From contig PCRZ01000029.1 in NCBI GenBank assembly GCA_002772205.1, forward strand, positions 599 through 11,671: a DNA stretch of 11,073 nt. The letters run 5' to 3'. Source of the stretch: Candidatus Jorgensenbacteria bacterium CG23_combo_of_CG06-09_8_20_14_all_54_14. GTDB taxonomy: Bacteria > Patescibacteriota > Minisyncoccia > UBA6257 > GWB1-50-10. Made by a program: the position numbers and the translations under genes. Of this stretch, positions 1 through 5,603 are shown one piece after another. Numbering within the stretch: position 1 is the stretch's first letter; the number at the start of each line of letters is the position of its first letter. The notes under the pieces were generated by a model, which was not told the origin of the DNA, did not search any database, and was given only the letters and a program-made list of their open reading frames with translations.

Positions 1-1
1 C

Positions 2-439
2 ATCTACCGCATTCGGAAACGCAATCTCAAGAAGCCGGTCATTGTGCTCATTGGTGACCTCGCCGATCTGGCGCGCTTCGGCATCAAACCGACCCCGCGC
101 GTGAAGACCTTTTTTGGGAAAATCTGGCCTGGGCCGTATAGCGTCGTCTTGCCGTGCCCTTCCGTAGCTTTACGCGGAGGTGGGCCGTGTCCGGGCAAAA
201 AATTTGCCTATCTCCACCGCGGGACCGAGACACTCGCGTTCCGGCTCCCGAAGCCCCAGTGGCTCCGGGCGCTTCTCCGCGCGACGGGGCCGCTCGTGGC
301 GCTGAGCGCGAATCCGGAGGGAAAACCACCGGCCAAGACGGTCGCGGGAGCGAAGAAGTACTTCGGCACAAAGGTTGATTTCTATGTGAGCGGCGAAACC
401 CGCGCCGCCGCCTCCACGCTCCTTGAGGTGAAAAGGTAA
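2..439 (+). CDS. tsaC: Threonylcarbamoyl-AMP synthase (TsaC/Sua5/YrdC family), 3' part only
   Basis: The reading frame is open from the left edge to TAA at 437-439, so the 5' end lies outside the window. Visible family features are a basic K-R motif near the start (IYRIRKRN) followed by a hydrophobic strand (PVIVLIGDL), then WPGPYSVVLP, LAFRLPKP, the signature LSANPEGKPPAKT (the family's SAN-x-SG-x-P region), and a closing VDFYVSGE...STLLEV. The family makes L-threonylcarbamoyl-AMP from threonine, bicarbonate and ATP, the first step toward t6A37 in ANN-decoding tRNAs. The WPGPYSVVLP stretch differs slightly from the usual WPGPLTLVLP, and SANPEG replaces SANLSG, but the order of motifs is intact. 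The family call is firm. The choice between the TsaC (short) and Sua5 (with an extra C-terminal domain) forms favours TsaC, because the protein stops right after the YrdC domain. Confidence 0.85.
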   Translation: MYRIRKRNLKKPVIVLIGDLADLARFGIKPTPRVKTFFGKIWPGPYSVVLPCPSVALRGGGPCPGKKFAYLHRGTETLAFRLPKPQWLRALLRATGPLVALSANPEGKPPAKTVAGAKKYFGTKVDFYVSGETRAAASTLLEVKR

Positions 440-446
440 ATTCTCA

Positions 447-504
447 GCACCACAAAGAGAGCTCATCGCCAACACACTTTGGGCTCCGATTCTCTTTGTG
501 GTGC
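447..504. repeat. 14-bp perfect inverted repeat, intergenic hairpin
   Basis: GCACCACAAAGAGA (447-460) is matched exactly by its reverse complement at 491-504, around a 30-nt loop. The loop can pair further (459-464 with 481-486, one G-U). No T-run follows on either side, so it is not a standard intrinsic terminator, although its place 7 bases after the tsaC stop would suit a transcript 3' end. It may belong with the other palindromes of this window, but no sequence is shared with them. Confidence 0.6.
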
Positions 505-594
505 AGAAGTAGGGTGGTGGTAGATGGAATGTGCTGTAACGGTACAAAAAGGTCCAACAACTGTTTTGATGTGGTATTAGCAATGAATGGGCAT

Positions 595-600
595 TATAAT
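595..600 (+). promoter_or_regulatory. -10 box for the VirD4-like gene, near-leaderless start
   Basis: A consensus TATAAT ends 7 bases before the ATG at 608, so transcription would begin at or just before the start codon. The hexamer 17 bases upstream (TGGTAT, 572-577) is a poor -35, and no Shine-Dalgarno sequence is present. The -10 match is seen directly; the start point is inferred from normal spacing. Confidence 0.55.
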
Positions 601-607
601 TTAACCA

Positions 608-2539
608 ATGGCCGAGGAGAACGAGCATAACGTGGTGTATTTCGGACGTGTGGACTTCCGGAGTTCCGAGCGGCTTTTCGGCGTCCGGCGGGAGGACCGT
701 CGGCAGCACATGTATGTCATCGGGAAGACCGGTACTGGGAAGAGCGCCATGCTTCACAACCTCATCGTGCAGGACATCGCGAACGGCGAGGGGCTCTGCG
801 TGGTGGACCCCCACGGCGATCTCGTGGAGAGCATCCTGCCGAAGATCCCAAAAGAGCGCATGGACGATGTCATCTATTTCAACCCCGCGGACGCCGACTT
901 CAACATCGGTTTCAACGTGCTGGAGCTTCCGGACCCCAAATACAAACACCTTGTGGCCTCCGGGCTCATGGGAATTTTCACCAAAATTTGGTCTAACGTC
1001 TGGTCCGCGCGGATGGAGTACATCTTAAGCAACGCCATCCTCGCACTCTTGGATACGCCCGGCACGACGCTCCTCGGGGTGAGCCGCATCCTCGTGGACA
1101 AGGAATTCCGCCAGAGGATCCTCGCCAACGTGAAGGACCCGGTGGTGCGTTCGTTCTGGTTGAACGAATACGAGGAGTGGCGGGACCAGTTCAGGAACGA
1201 GGCCATCGCGCCCATCCAGAACAAGGTGGGGCAGTTCCTCTCCACGGCGCTCGTGCGGAACATCGTGGGGCAAGCGAAGAGTACCATTGATATTTTCAAC
1301 ATCATGAACGATGGGAAGATCTTCCTCGTGAATGTCTCCAAGGGGCGCATCGGCGAGGACAACTCGGCGCTCCTCGGCGCCATGCTCATCACCAAGATCC
1401 AGCTTGCGTCCATGGAACGGGTGCGGGTGCCGGAGGAGGAGCGGGTGGATTTCTACCTCTACGTGGATGAGTTCCAGAACTTTGCGACCGATTCGTTCGC
1501 GGGCATCCTCTCCGAGGCTCGGAAGTACCGCCTGAACCTTATCCTCGCCCACCAGTATGTGGGCCAGCTCGTCACGATGGGGGCGGCCGCGACCTCGACT
1601 AAGGTGCGGGATGCGGTCTTCGGGAACGTCGGCACTATGGTGGTGTTCCGCGTGGGTGCCGCCGATGCCGAATATTTGGAGAGCGAATTCAGCCCCGAGT
1701 TTACCCCGGAAGATATTGTAAACCTGCCTAACTACTCGGTGTATCTCAAACTCATGGTGGACGGGGTCACGAGCCGCCCCTTCTCCGCGCATACCCTCCC
1801 GCCGTTCAAGGTGCAGGCCTCGGGAACCGTCAGCGAAGAAATTATCAACAATTCGCGCAAGCGGTATGCGCGCCCCCGCTACGCGGTGGAGGAGGAAATC
1901 GCCGTCTGGAGCGGCATGGCGCCCGGCGCCAGCCATGGCGAGTTTGTGCCGCGCGCGGGCAGGCCTGCGCAGGCAGGGGTGGGGGGAAAGTATCCGACCG
2001 TTTGCTCCTCGTGCAAAAAGGAGACCACGGTTCCGTTCGAACCACAGCCGGGGCGTCCCGTCTACTGCCAGGATTGCCTCGCGAAGATTAAGGCGGGGGA
2101 ATTGGAGCCGGTGCGGGCGATGCCAACCTTTGAGAGACGGGGACCGGTGCAGACGGCGGATATGTCGGCGCTCGCGGGGTTAGGAATTGAGTTTAGTGGG
2201 AAGGCGCCGTCGCGCTCCCAGCGCGAAGAAGGTGGTCCGCCGCCGCGGCGGGAGGGACGCGAAGAAAAGTTCCGCCCGCGCCCACAGGGTGAACAGCAGG
2301 TCCCGCCCGCGAACAGACAGGGACTACGCCCCTCGTTTGAACCGCGCCCTTCCATTCTGCGTGGTGCGAGAACGGAGAGCGCCGTGACATCCGAGGAAAA
2401 AGAGGAGCACGAGCTCCGTTTGAGTGAGCTCACCCCCGCGAACGGCAAGGAGGCGCGTGGTCCCCAGGGGAGCCGCGAGCCGGACATCGTGGGGTTGCGC
2501 GAAGCGCTCCGGAGCGCGCTAGGGAAATTAAAAGAATAA
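608..2539 (+). CDS. VirD4/TraG-type ATPase (type IV coupling protein-like) with C-terminal zinc ribbon
   Basis: This is a 643-aa P-loop ATPase of the VirD4/TraG/HerA-FtsK superfamily. Walker A is GKTGTGKS at residues 39-46. CVVDPHGDL follows at about 70, and Walker B is FYLYVDE at 282-288, followed by FQNFATDSFAGILSEARKY. A late motif (LILAHQYVGQL) matches the sensor/arginine region typical of conjugative coupling ATPases. No N-terminal membrane segments are visible, unlike classical VirD4, so it is probably cytosolic or recruited to a partner. A four-cysteine zinc ribbon follows the ATPase domain (C466-x2-C469-x17-C487-x2-C490, with VPFEP and RPVYC between). The last 140 residues are Pro/Arg/Glu-rich and look disordered, ending in a short helix (DIVGLREALRSALGKLKE). 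The substrate could be DNA (uptake, conjugation) or protein. No relaxase or other type IV secretion gene is in the window, so the role stays open. The start at 608 is set by the -10 box just upstream. Confidence 0.85.
   Translation: MAEENEHNVVYFGRVDFRSSERLFGVRREDRRQHMYVIGKTGTGKSAMLHNLIVQDIANGEGLCVVDPHGDLVESILPKIPKERMDDVIYFNPADADFNIGFNVLELPDPKYKHLVASGLMGIFTKIWSNVWSARMEYILSNAILALLDTPGTTLLGVSRILVDKEFRQRILANVKDPVVRSFWLNEYEEWRDQFRNEAIAPIQNKVGQFLSTALVRNIVGQAKSTIDIFNIMNDGKIFLVNVSKGRIGEDNSALLGAMLITKIQLASMERVRVPEEERVDFYLYVDEFQNFATDSFAGILSEARKYRLNLILAHQYVGQLVTMGAAATSTKVRDAVFGNVGTMVVFRVGAADAEYLESEFSPEFTPEDIVNLPNYSVYLKLMVDGVTSRPFSAHTLPPFKVQASGTVSEEIINNSRKRYARPRYAVEEEIAVWSGMAPGASHGEFVPRAGRPAQAGVGGKYPTVCSSCKKETTVPFEPQPGRPVYCQDCLAKIKAGELEPVRAMPTFERRGPVQTADMSALAGLGIEFSGKAPSRSQREEGGPPPRREGREEKFRPRPQGEQQVPPANRQGLRPSFEPRPSILRGARTESAVTSEEKEEHELRLSELTPANGKEARGPQGSREPDIVGLREALRSALGKLKE
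1959..1974. repeat. Overlapping GC palindromes inside the VirD4-like gene
   Basis: GCAGGCCTGC (1959-1968) and GCCTGCGCAGGC (1963-1974) are overlapping perfect palindromes. They encode the linker peptide AGRPAQAG between the ATPase domain and the zinc ribbon. The linker position and low-complexity peptide fit a small in-frame palindromic insertion, but GC-rich coding sequence makes short palindromes common, so this is the weakest of the in-gene examples. Confidence 0.35.
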
Positions 2540-2607
2540 TCCCGTTAGAAATCCCCGCTAGAGGTAGCGGCGGCATCCGCTTAAGAGCGGACTATTTCTA
2601 ACGGGAT
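2539..2607. repeat. 69-bp element with 14-bp terminal inverted repeats and two internal hairpins
   Basis: ATCCCGTTAGAAAT (2539-2552) is exactly complementary to 2594-2607. Inside are two more hairpins: CCGCTA/TAGCGG with loop GAGG (2555-2570) and TCCGCT/AGCGGA with loop TAAG (2576-2591). The RNA or single-stranded DNA could fold as a multi-branched structure. The left arm begins on the last base of the VirD4-like stop codon. The right arm plus its A-run is repeated 48 bp further on. The A-run follows rather than T, so on the + strand it is not a normal terminator. Confidence 0.7.
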
Positions 2608-2663
2608 AAAAAAATCCGCAGTTCCTCTACTGCAGGGTGCTATTTCTAATGGGATAAAAAAAT
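2592..2663. repeat. 24-bp direct repeat (two copies, one mismatch)
   Basis: Positions 2592-2615 and 2640-2663 are the same 24 bases apart from one C/T change (CTATTTCTAAyGGGAT followed by seven A and a T). Between them sits a small hairpin, GCAGT/ACTGC (2618-2633). The second copy has no left partner arm, so it looks like a decayed second element of the kind at 2539-2607. Confidence 0.6.
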
Positions 2664-2705
2664 TGCAATCATCTGCTGCGGATTATATCTCTTATTCTTA
2701 TATGG

Positions 2706-2744
2706 GGTGCTATAATTAATTATAGCACCTTCTTATTTTTCTGC
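2706..2744 (+). terminator. Perfect 24-bp palindrome plus T-rich tail, copy 1
   Basis: GGTGCTATAATT (2706-2717) is followed at once by its exact reverse complement (2718-2729), then TTCTTATTTTT. On the + strand this has the form of an intrinsic terminator for the VirD4-like gene, though 165 bases downstream of its stop. The same 24 bases recur at 2826-2849. Each arm also contains TGCTATAAT, a consensus extended -10 box, on both strands, so promoter activity is an alternative reading. Confidence 0.55.
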
Positions 2745-2825
2745 ACTCAATGAAAGAAACGGGCGATTTTTCTAAAAAACTCCACAAACTCACGCCCATG
2801 GTTTTCTTTCGGTATACGAAGAGGA

Positions 2826-2857
2826 GGTGCTATAATTAATTATAGCACCCTGCTTTT
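2826..2857 (+). terminator. Perfect 24-bp palindrome plus T-run, copy 2
   Basis: This is identical to the palindrome at 2706-2729 and lies 120 bp downstream of it. It is followed by CTGCTTTTTTATA, a good terminator tail on the + strand. No such T-run follows on the - strand, so it does not look like the efp terminator. The two copies bracket 96 bases that also hold an imperfect inverted repeat (GAAAGAAAC-GGGCG against CGCCC-TTTTCTTTC). Confidence 0.55.
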
Positions 2858-2883
2858 TTATACCTTTTCCACTTACTCCACCA

Positions 2884-2908
2884 CGCACCAAAAGCAAGTG
2901 TTGGTGCG
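2884..2908 (-). terminator. Hairpin downstream of efp
   Basis: CGCACCAA (2884-2891) pairs perfectly with TTGGTGCG (2901-2908) around a 9-nt loop, 17 bases past the efp stop codon. No U-run follows in the efp transcript, so it may be a 3'-end stabiliser or a weak terminator. The rest of the 2540-2925 gap contains only the repeats listed separately. Confidence 0.4.
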
Positions 2909-2925
2909 GGGCAGGCGTATTCTCT

Positions 2926-3513
2926 CTAAGCTTTTTCTACGCGTTCAACATATTCGCCGGTTGTAGTGTTCACTCGCACCACATCCCCTTCGTTGATAAA
3001 AAGCGGGACATTCGCTTTCGCGCCGGTTTCAAGCGTCACCGATTTGGTGCCGCCCTGCGCCGTATCGCCGCGGATGGCCGGCGGCGCCTCCGTCACTTTT
3101 AAATCCATTTTGACCGGCAGTTCTATATTGATGATTTTTTCACTGTCGCCCGCCGCGAACTTGAATACCTTCACCTCGGTGTTGTTTTTGAGATACTGCC
3201 TCACGTCGCCCACCGCTTCGTCAGCGAGGAAAAAGCGCGCCGCCGGTTTGCCCTTTTCGTGGAACCAATACTGGTCCTTGCTGTGGTAGATGAACACGAC
3301 CGGCACCGCGTTGATATCGGCTTCGTAGAAGCTCTCGTTCTGGTGCGCGGCATAATCTTGTACTTTTCCCGTGATGAGGTTTTTGATCTTGAGTTGCGTG
3401 ACCGGCTTCCGCTGCTGCATGCGGATAAAGGCGTACTCCAGAACCTCGTACGGGTCCGGGTCGTCGTTTTTAGTGAAGATCGTGCCGACCTTCAGTTCGT
3501 TGTAGTTCAACAT
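2926..3513 (-). CDS. efp: Translation elongation factor P
   Basis: This is a 195-aa protein with the three-domain EF-P layout and usual length (bacterial EF-P is about 185-190 aa). An N-terminal KOW-like domain (residues 1-63) contains the KIKNLITGK segment. A middle OB domain covers about 64-130, and a C-terminal OB domain ends in VPLFINEGDVVRVNTTTGEYVERV, very close to the family signature. EF-P enters stalled ribosomes between the P and E sites and helps form Pro-Pro bonds. The tip loop that carries the modified lysine in E. coli (PGKG, Lys34) is replaced here by MQQRKP (residues 32-37). Ungapped alignment puts Gln34 at the Lys34 position, followed by Arg35 and Lys36, so the usual beta-lysylation site is absent or moved. 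The gene diverges from murC and has a good promoter 10 bases before its start codon. Confidence 0.95.
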   Translation of the reverse strand: MLNYNELKVGTIFTKNDDPDPYEVLEYAFIRMQQRKPVTQLKIKNLITGKVQDYAAHQNESFYEADINAVPVVFIYHSKDQYWFHEKGKPAARFFLADEAVGDVRQYLKNNTEVKVFKFAAGDSEKIINIELPVKMDLKVTEAPPAIRGDTAQGGTKSVTLETGAKANVPLFINEGDVVRVNTTTGEYVERVEKA

Positions 3514-3522
3514 CGCGGCGCT

Positions 3523-3551
3523 ATTCTAAACAATCGGTTCCAAAAATGCAA
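3523..3551 (-). promoter_or_regulatory. efp promoter, near-leaderless
   Basis: On the - strand, TTGCAT (3551-3546) and TAGAAT (3528-3523) are separated by exactly 17 bases. The TAGAAT ends 9 bases before the ATG at 3513, leaving a 5' leader of only about 2-4 nt and no Shine-Dalgarno sequence. Confidence 0.6.
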
Positions 3552-3557
3552 GATTTT

Positions 3558-3566
3558 TGATACGCT
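3558..3566 (+). promoter_or_regulatory. Candidate extended -10 for murC
   Basis: TGATACGCT has the TG-n extension and keeps the key T, A and final T of a -10 hexamer. It ends 6 bases before the ATG at 3573. TTCCAA (3538-3543) lies 17 bases upstream as a weak -35. The same TACGCT at the same distance from ATG precedes mnmA. It lies back-to-back with the efp promoter. Confidence 0.4.
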
Positions 3567-3572
3567 GTGGGC

Positions 3573-4868
3573 ATGAAGCTCGAGTTAAGGAACGTAAAGC
3601 ATGTTCACTGTATCGGCATCGGCGGCATCGGGGTGTCCGCCATCGCGCGGATGCTCCACCTGCAGGGGAAACGGGTCACAGGTTCCGATATGTCCCGTTC
3701 TCCGATGACGGCGATGCTCCGGAAACTCGGCATCCGCGTCTTTTTTGGCCATCGCGCGGCGAACGTGCCGAAAGACACCGATCTGGTGGTATATACGAGG
3801 GCGGTGAGCCGCGACAATCCGGAGCTCTGCGCCGCCAGGCGCCGCGGTATCCCGTGCCTTTCCTACGCGGAGATGCTTGGTGTTCTCTCGCGCGAGAAAT
3901 ACACCATTGCGGTCTCCGGCGCGCACGGGAAAACGACTACGACGGCAATGATGGGCCACATTCTGCGGAAAGCGAAGCTTCTGCCGACCATCATTGTGGG
4001 CGGCATCATGGCCGATACCGGCACGAACTTCGTCGCGGGGCGGGGGAAGTATCTCGTGGTGGAGGCGTGCGAGTATAAGAAGTCATTCCTTAGCATCCGC
4101 CCACGCATCATCGTTATTACCAATATTGATAATGACCACCTGGACTACTACAAGAACTTCAAGAATATCAGGTGTGCCTTCGCGGAATTTGCAGCGAAGC
4201 TTCCCCGTGGCGGATTCCTCGTCTGCGGCCCGCGCGACCAGAATCTGCGCGAGGCAGTTCGGGGCACCAGAGCTACGGTGGTGGATTTTACCAAGTCGCC
4301 GCGGATTCCCGGATTGAAAGTGTTGGGTGCACACAATACCAAGAACGCGCAGGCGGCGCTTGCCGCGGCGCGCGTGCTCGGGGTGCCCACAAAGACCGCT
4401 GAAAGGGCACTCCGCACGTTCCGCGGTGTGCGGCGGCGGTTCGAGTGCAAGGGTGCGTGGCGGGGCATTCGTTTCTACGACGACTACGCGCACCACCCGA
4501 CCGAGATCAAGGCGACCCTCCGCGCCGCGCGGGAACATTTTGGAAAAAAGAAACGCATTTGGTGCGTGTTTCAGCCGCACCTCTACAGCCGCACGCGGCT
4601 CCTCATGAAGGATTTTGCCCGGAGCTTCAACGACGCGAACGGCGTGCTCCTCGCCGATATCTACGCGGCGCGGGAGAAGGACGACGGGAGAACGAATTCC
4701 CGCACTCTTGCCGAGAAAATCAACGCATATACCCCCGCACTTTATTTAGGAAATTTCCCGCACATCGCTTCGTTTTTAAAAGTGCATGTGGCGAAGGGGG
4801 ACGTGGTGGTGACTATGGGGGCGGGGGAGGCGTACACGGTGTTTGATCTCATTCATAAAAATAAGTAA
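3573..4868 (+). CDS. murC: UDP-N-acetylmuramate--L-alanine ligase
   Basis: This 431-aa protein has the complete Mur ligase plan. The N-terminal UDP-binding Rossmann motif is GIGGIGVS (15-22). The ATP P-loop is GAHGKTTTT (116-124), followed by a central domain with TNIDNDHLDYY and HNTKNAQAALAAARVLG. The C-terminal domain contains FYDDYAHHPTEIKATL, the MurC-diagnostic QPHLYSRTR, and VVTMGAGEAY. MurC adds L-alanine to UDP-MurNAc in the cytoplasm, the first step of the peptidoglycan stem peptide. It is slightly shorter than E. coli MurC (491 aa) but no motif is missing. The ATG at 3573 is preferred over the GTG at 3567 because the putative -10 box leaves only 6 bases before this ATG. No other mur genes are adjacent, so it appears to stand alone rather than in a dcw cluster. 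Confidence 0.95.
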   Translation: MKLELRNVKHVHCIGIGGIGVSAIARMLHLQGKRVTGSDMSRSPMTAMLRKLGIRVFFGHRAANVPKDTDLVVYTRAVSRDNPELCAARRRGIPCLSYAEMLGVLSREKYTIAVSGAHGKTTTTAMMGHILRKAKLLPTIIVGGIMADTGTNFVAGRGKYLVVEACEYKKSFLSIRPRIIVITNIDNDHLDYYKNFKNIRCAFAEFAAKLPRGGFLVCGPRDQNLREAVRGTRATVVDFTKSPRIPGLKVLGAHNTKNAQAALAAARVLGVPTKTAERALRTFRGVRRRFECKGAWRGIRFYDDYAHHPTEIKATLRAAREHFGKKKRIWCVFQPHLYSRTRLLMKDFARSFNDANGVLLADIYAAREKDDGRTNSRTLAEKINAYTPALYLGNFPHIASFLKVHVAKGDVVVTMGAGEAYTVFDLIHKNK

Positions 4869-4940
4869 CCTCATCGTGTGATCTTGTGGTTCCAAATCGA
4901 TGATAAAGTTATTTTTATAAAGGACATAGTGTTGTGGGAA

Positions 4941-5426
4941 TTATCCGAGGATTGCAATGCATTCGTCTCGCATCAGCTGTTGTAGAGTAATATGGATGGT
5001 GTCCGGGCATTGGCGGATGAGCTCGCGCGAACTTATGGGACTTGGCCGATAGCGGAAGGCGGACGTGCTGTGCGTTTTCCCGTGCTCTGCAAGATCGTCC
5101 TGGCTGATGCCGTACACCACACGCGCGATGCCCGCCCAGTGCGCGGCGCCAAGGCACATGAGACAAGGTTCGCAGGTCGTGTAGAGGGTGCAGCCGGTGA
5201 GGTACCGCTCCATGCGTTGCCCCACCGCGTACTGGATGACCTCGAGCTCAACATGCTTTGTCGAGTCGTTCTTTGTCCGTACACGGTTTCCGCCCATAGC
5301 CAAAAGTTCGGCACCGTACGCCACCGCAGCGCCGAAGGCGTAGTCGCCGCGTGCCTTTGATTTTTTTGCCTCGTTGATTGCCACCTCCATGAATTTTCGG
5401 TCGAGTTCCTGCATCATACCGTTCAT
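4941..5426 (-). CDS. Zinc-dependent nucleoside/nucleobase deaminase (TadA/guanine deaminase-like)
   Basis: This is a 161-aa member of the cytidine/deoxycytidylate deaminase superfamily. The zinc ligands and catalytic acid are present as H58-V-E60 and P87-C88-L-M-C91, in the context TTCEPCLMCLGAAHWAGIARVVYG. The normal tRNA adenosine deaminase motif is HAE, and HVE is a tolerable variant. The C-terminal half (from about residue 108) does not follow bacterial TadA closely and looks more like the broader nucleoside/guanine deaminase group. The substrate therefore cannot be fixed from sequence: free guanine, a nucleoside, or A34 of tRNA-Arg are all possible. The start is uncertain. A TATAAT box ends only 3 bases before the ATG at 5426, so translation from Met4 (5417) or Met5 (5414) is as likely. 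The gene is alone on the - strand between murC and mnmA. Confidence 0.85.
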   Translation of the reverse strand: MNGMMQELDRKFMEVAINEAKKSKARGDYAFGAAVAYGAELLAMGGNRVRTKNDSTKHVELEVIQYAVGQRMERYLTGCTLYTTCEPCLMCLGAAHWAGIARVVYGISQDDLAEHGKTHSTSAFRYRPSPISSRELIRQCPDTIHITLQQLMRDECIAILG

Positions 5427-5429
5427 TCT

Positions 5430-5435
5430 ATTATA
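5430..5435 (-). promoter_or_regulatory. -10 box of the deaminase gene
   Basis: A perfect TATAAT on the - strand (5435-5430) lies 3 bases before the first ATG and 12 bases before Met4. TTCAGG (5458-5453) at 17-bp spacing is a weak -35. Transcription would start within or just after the first ATG, which argues for a downstream start codon. Confidence 0.5.
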
Positions 5436-5509
5436 GTACCTATCCGGCCATTCCTGAAAATTAGTGACTGTTTACGGATTCGTGTCGCCCACGAGAAGTT
5501 GTGGCGATT

Positions 5510-5540
5510 CTAAAAATAAAAGGCGCGCCCTCGGGTGCGC
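5510..5540 (-). terminator. Intrinsic terminator on the - strand with no gene behind it
   Basis: An eight-pair hairpin (5523-5530 with 5533-5540; one G-U pair) is followed on the - strand by TTTTATTTTTA (5521-5511), a classic terminator. No - strand gene lies to its right, since mnmA is on +. It may stop antisense transcription coming out of mnmA, or be left over from a lost gene. On the + strand the hairpin is preceded by A-rich sequence and has no T tail. Confidence 0.55.
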
Positions 5541-5603
5541 AAATACTTCACTCCCATTTTCAACCCCTTTTATGAATAGCTCTATTTGTACTACGCTTTC
5601 TCT

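Noticed and set aside
1025..1936. A long (303-codon) open frame antisense to the VirD4-like gene
   Set aside because: It is a mirror of GC-rich codon use in a clearly coding + strand gene; the predicted product is His/Arg-rich with no domain.
2539..2607. A tRNA-like gene in the branched element
   Set aside because: Two inner hairpins with 4-nt loops and a 14-bp closing stem do not match tRNA arm lengths, and there is no T-loop or anticodon loop.
2750..2839. A 29-codon frame starting MKETGDFSKKLHKL between the two identical palindromes
   Set aside because: It ends inside the second palindrome, has no Shine-Dalgarno sequence, and its sequence is explained by an imperfect inverted repeat; too short to support without conservation.
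2539..2857. A CRISPR array in the repeat-rich spacer
   Set aside because: There are only two copies of each repeat, spacers are unequal and structured, and no cas genes are near.
4992..5360. A 122-codon frame on + across the deaminase gene
   Set aside because: The - strand frame contains the complete zinc-deaminase motifs, so this is its shadow.
5586..5603. TTG start six codons upstream for mnmA
   Set aside because: The added residues are not conserved in the family and the ATG at 5604 fits the -10 spacing seen at other genes here.
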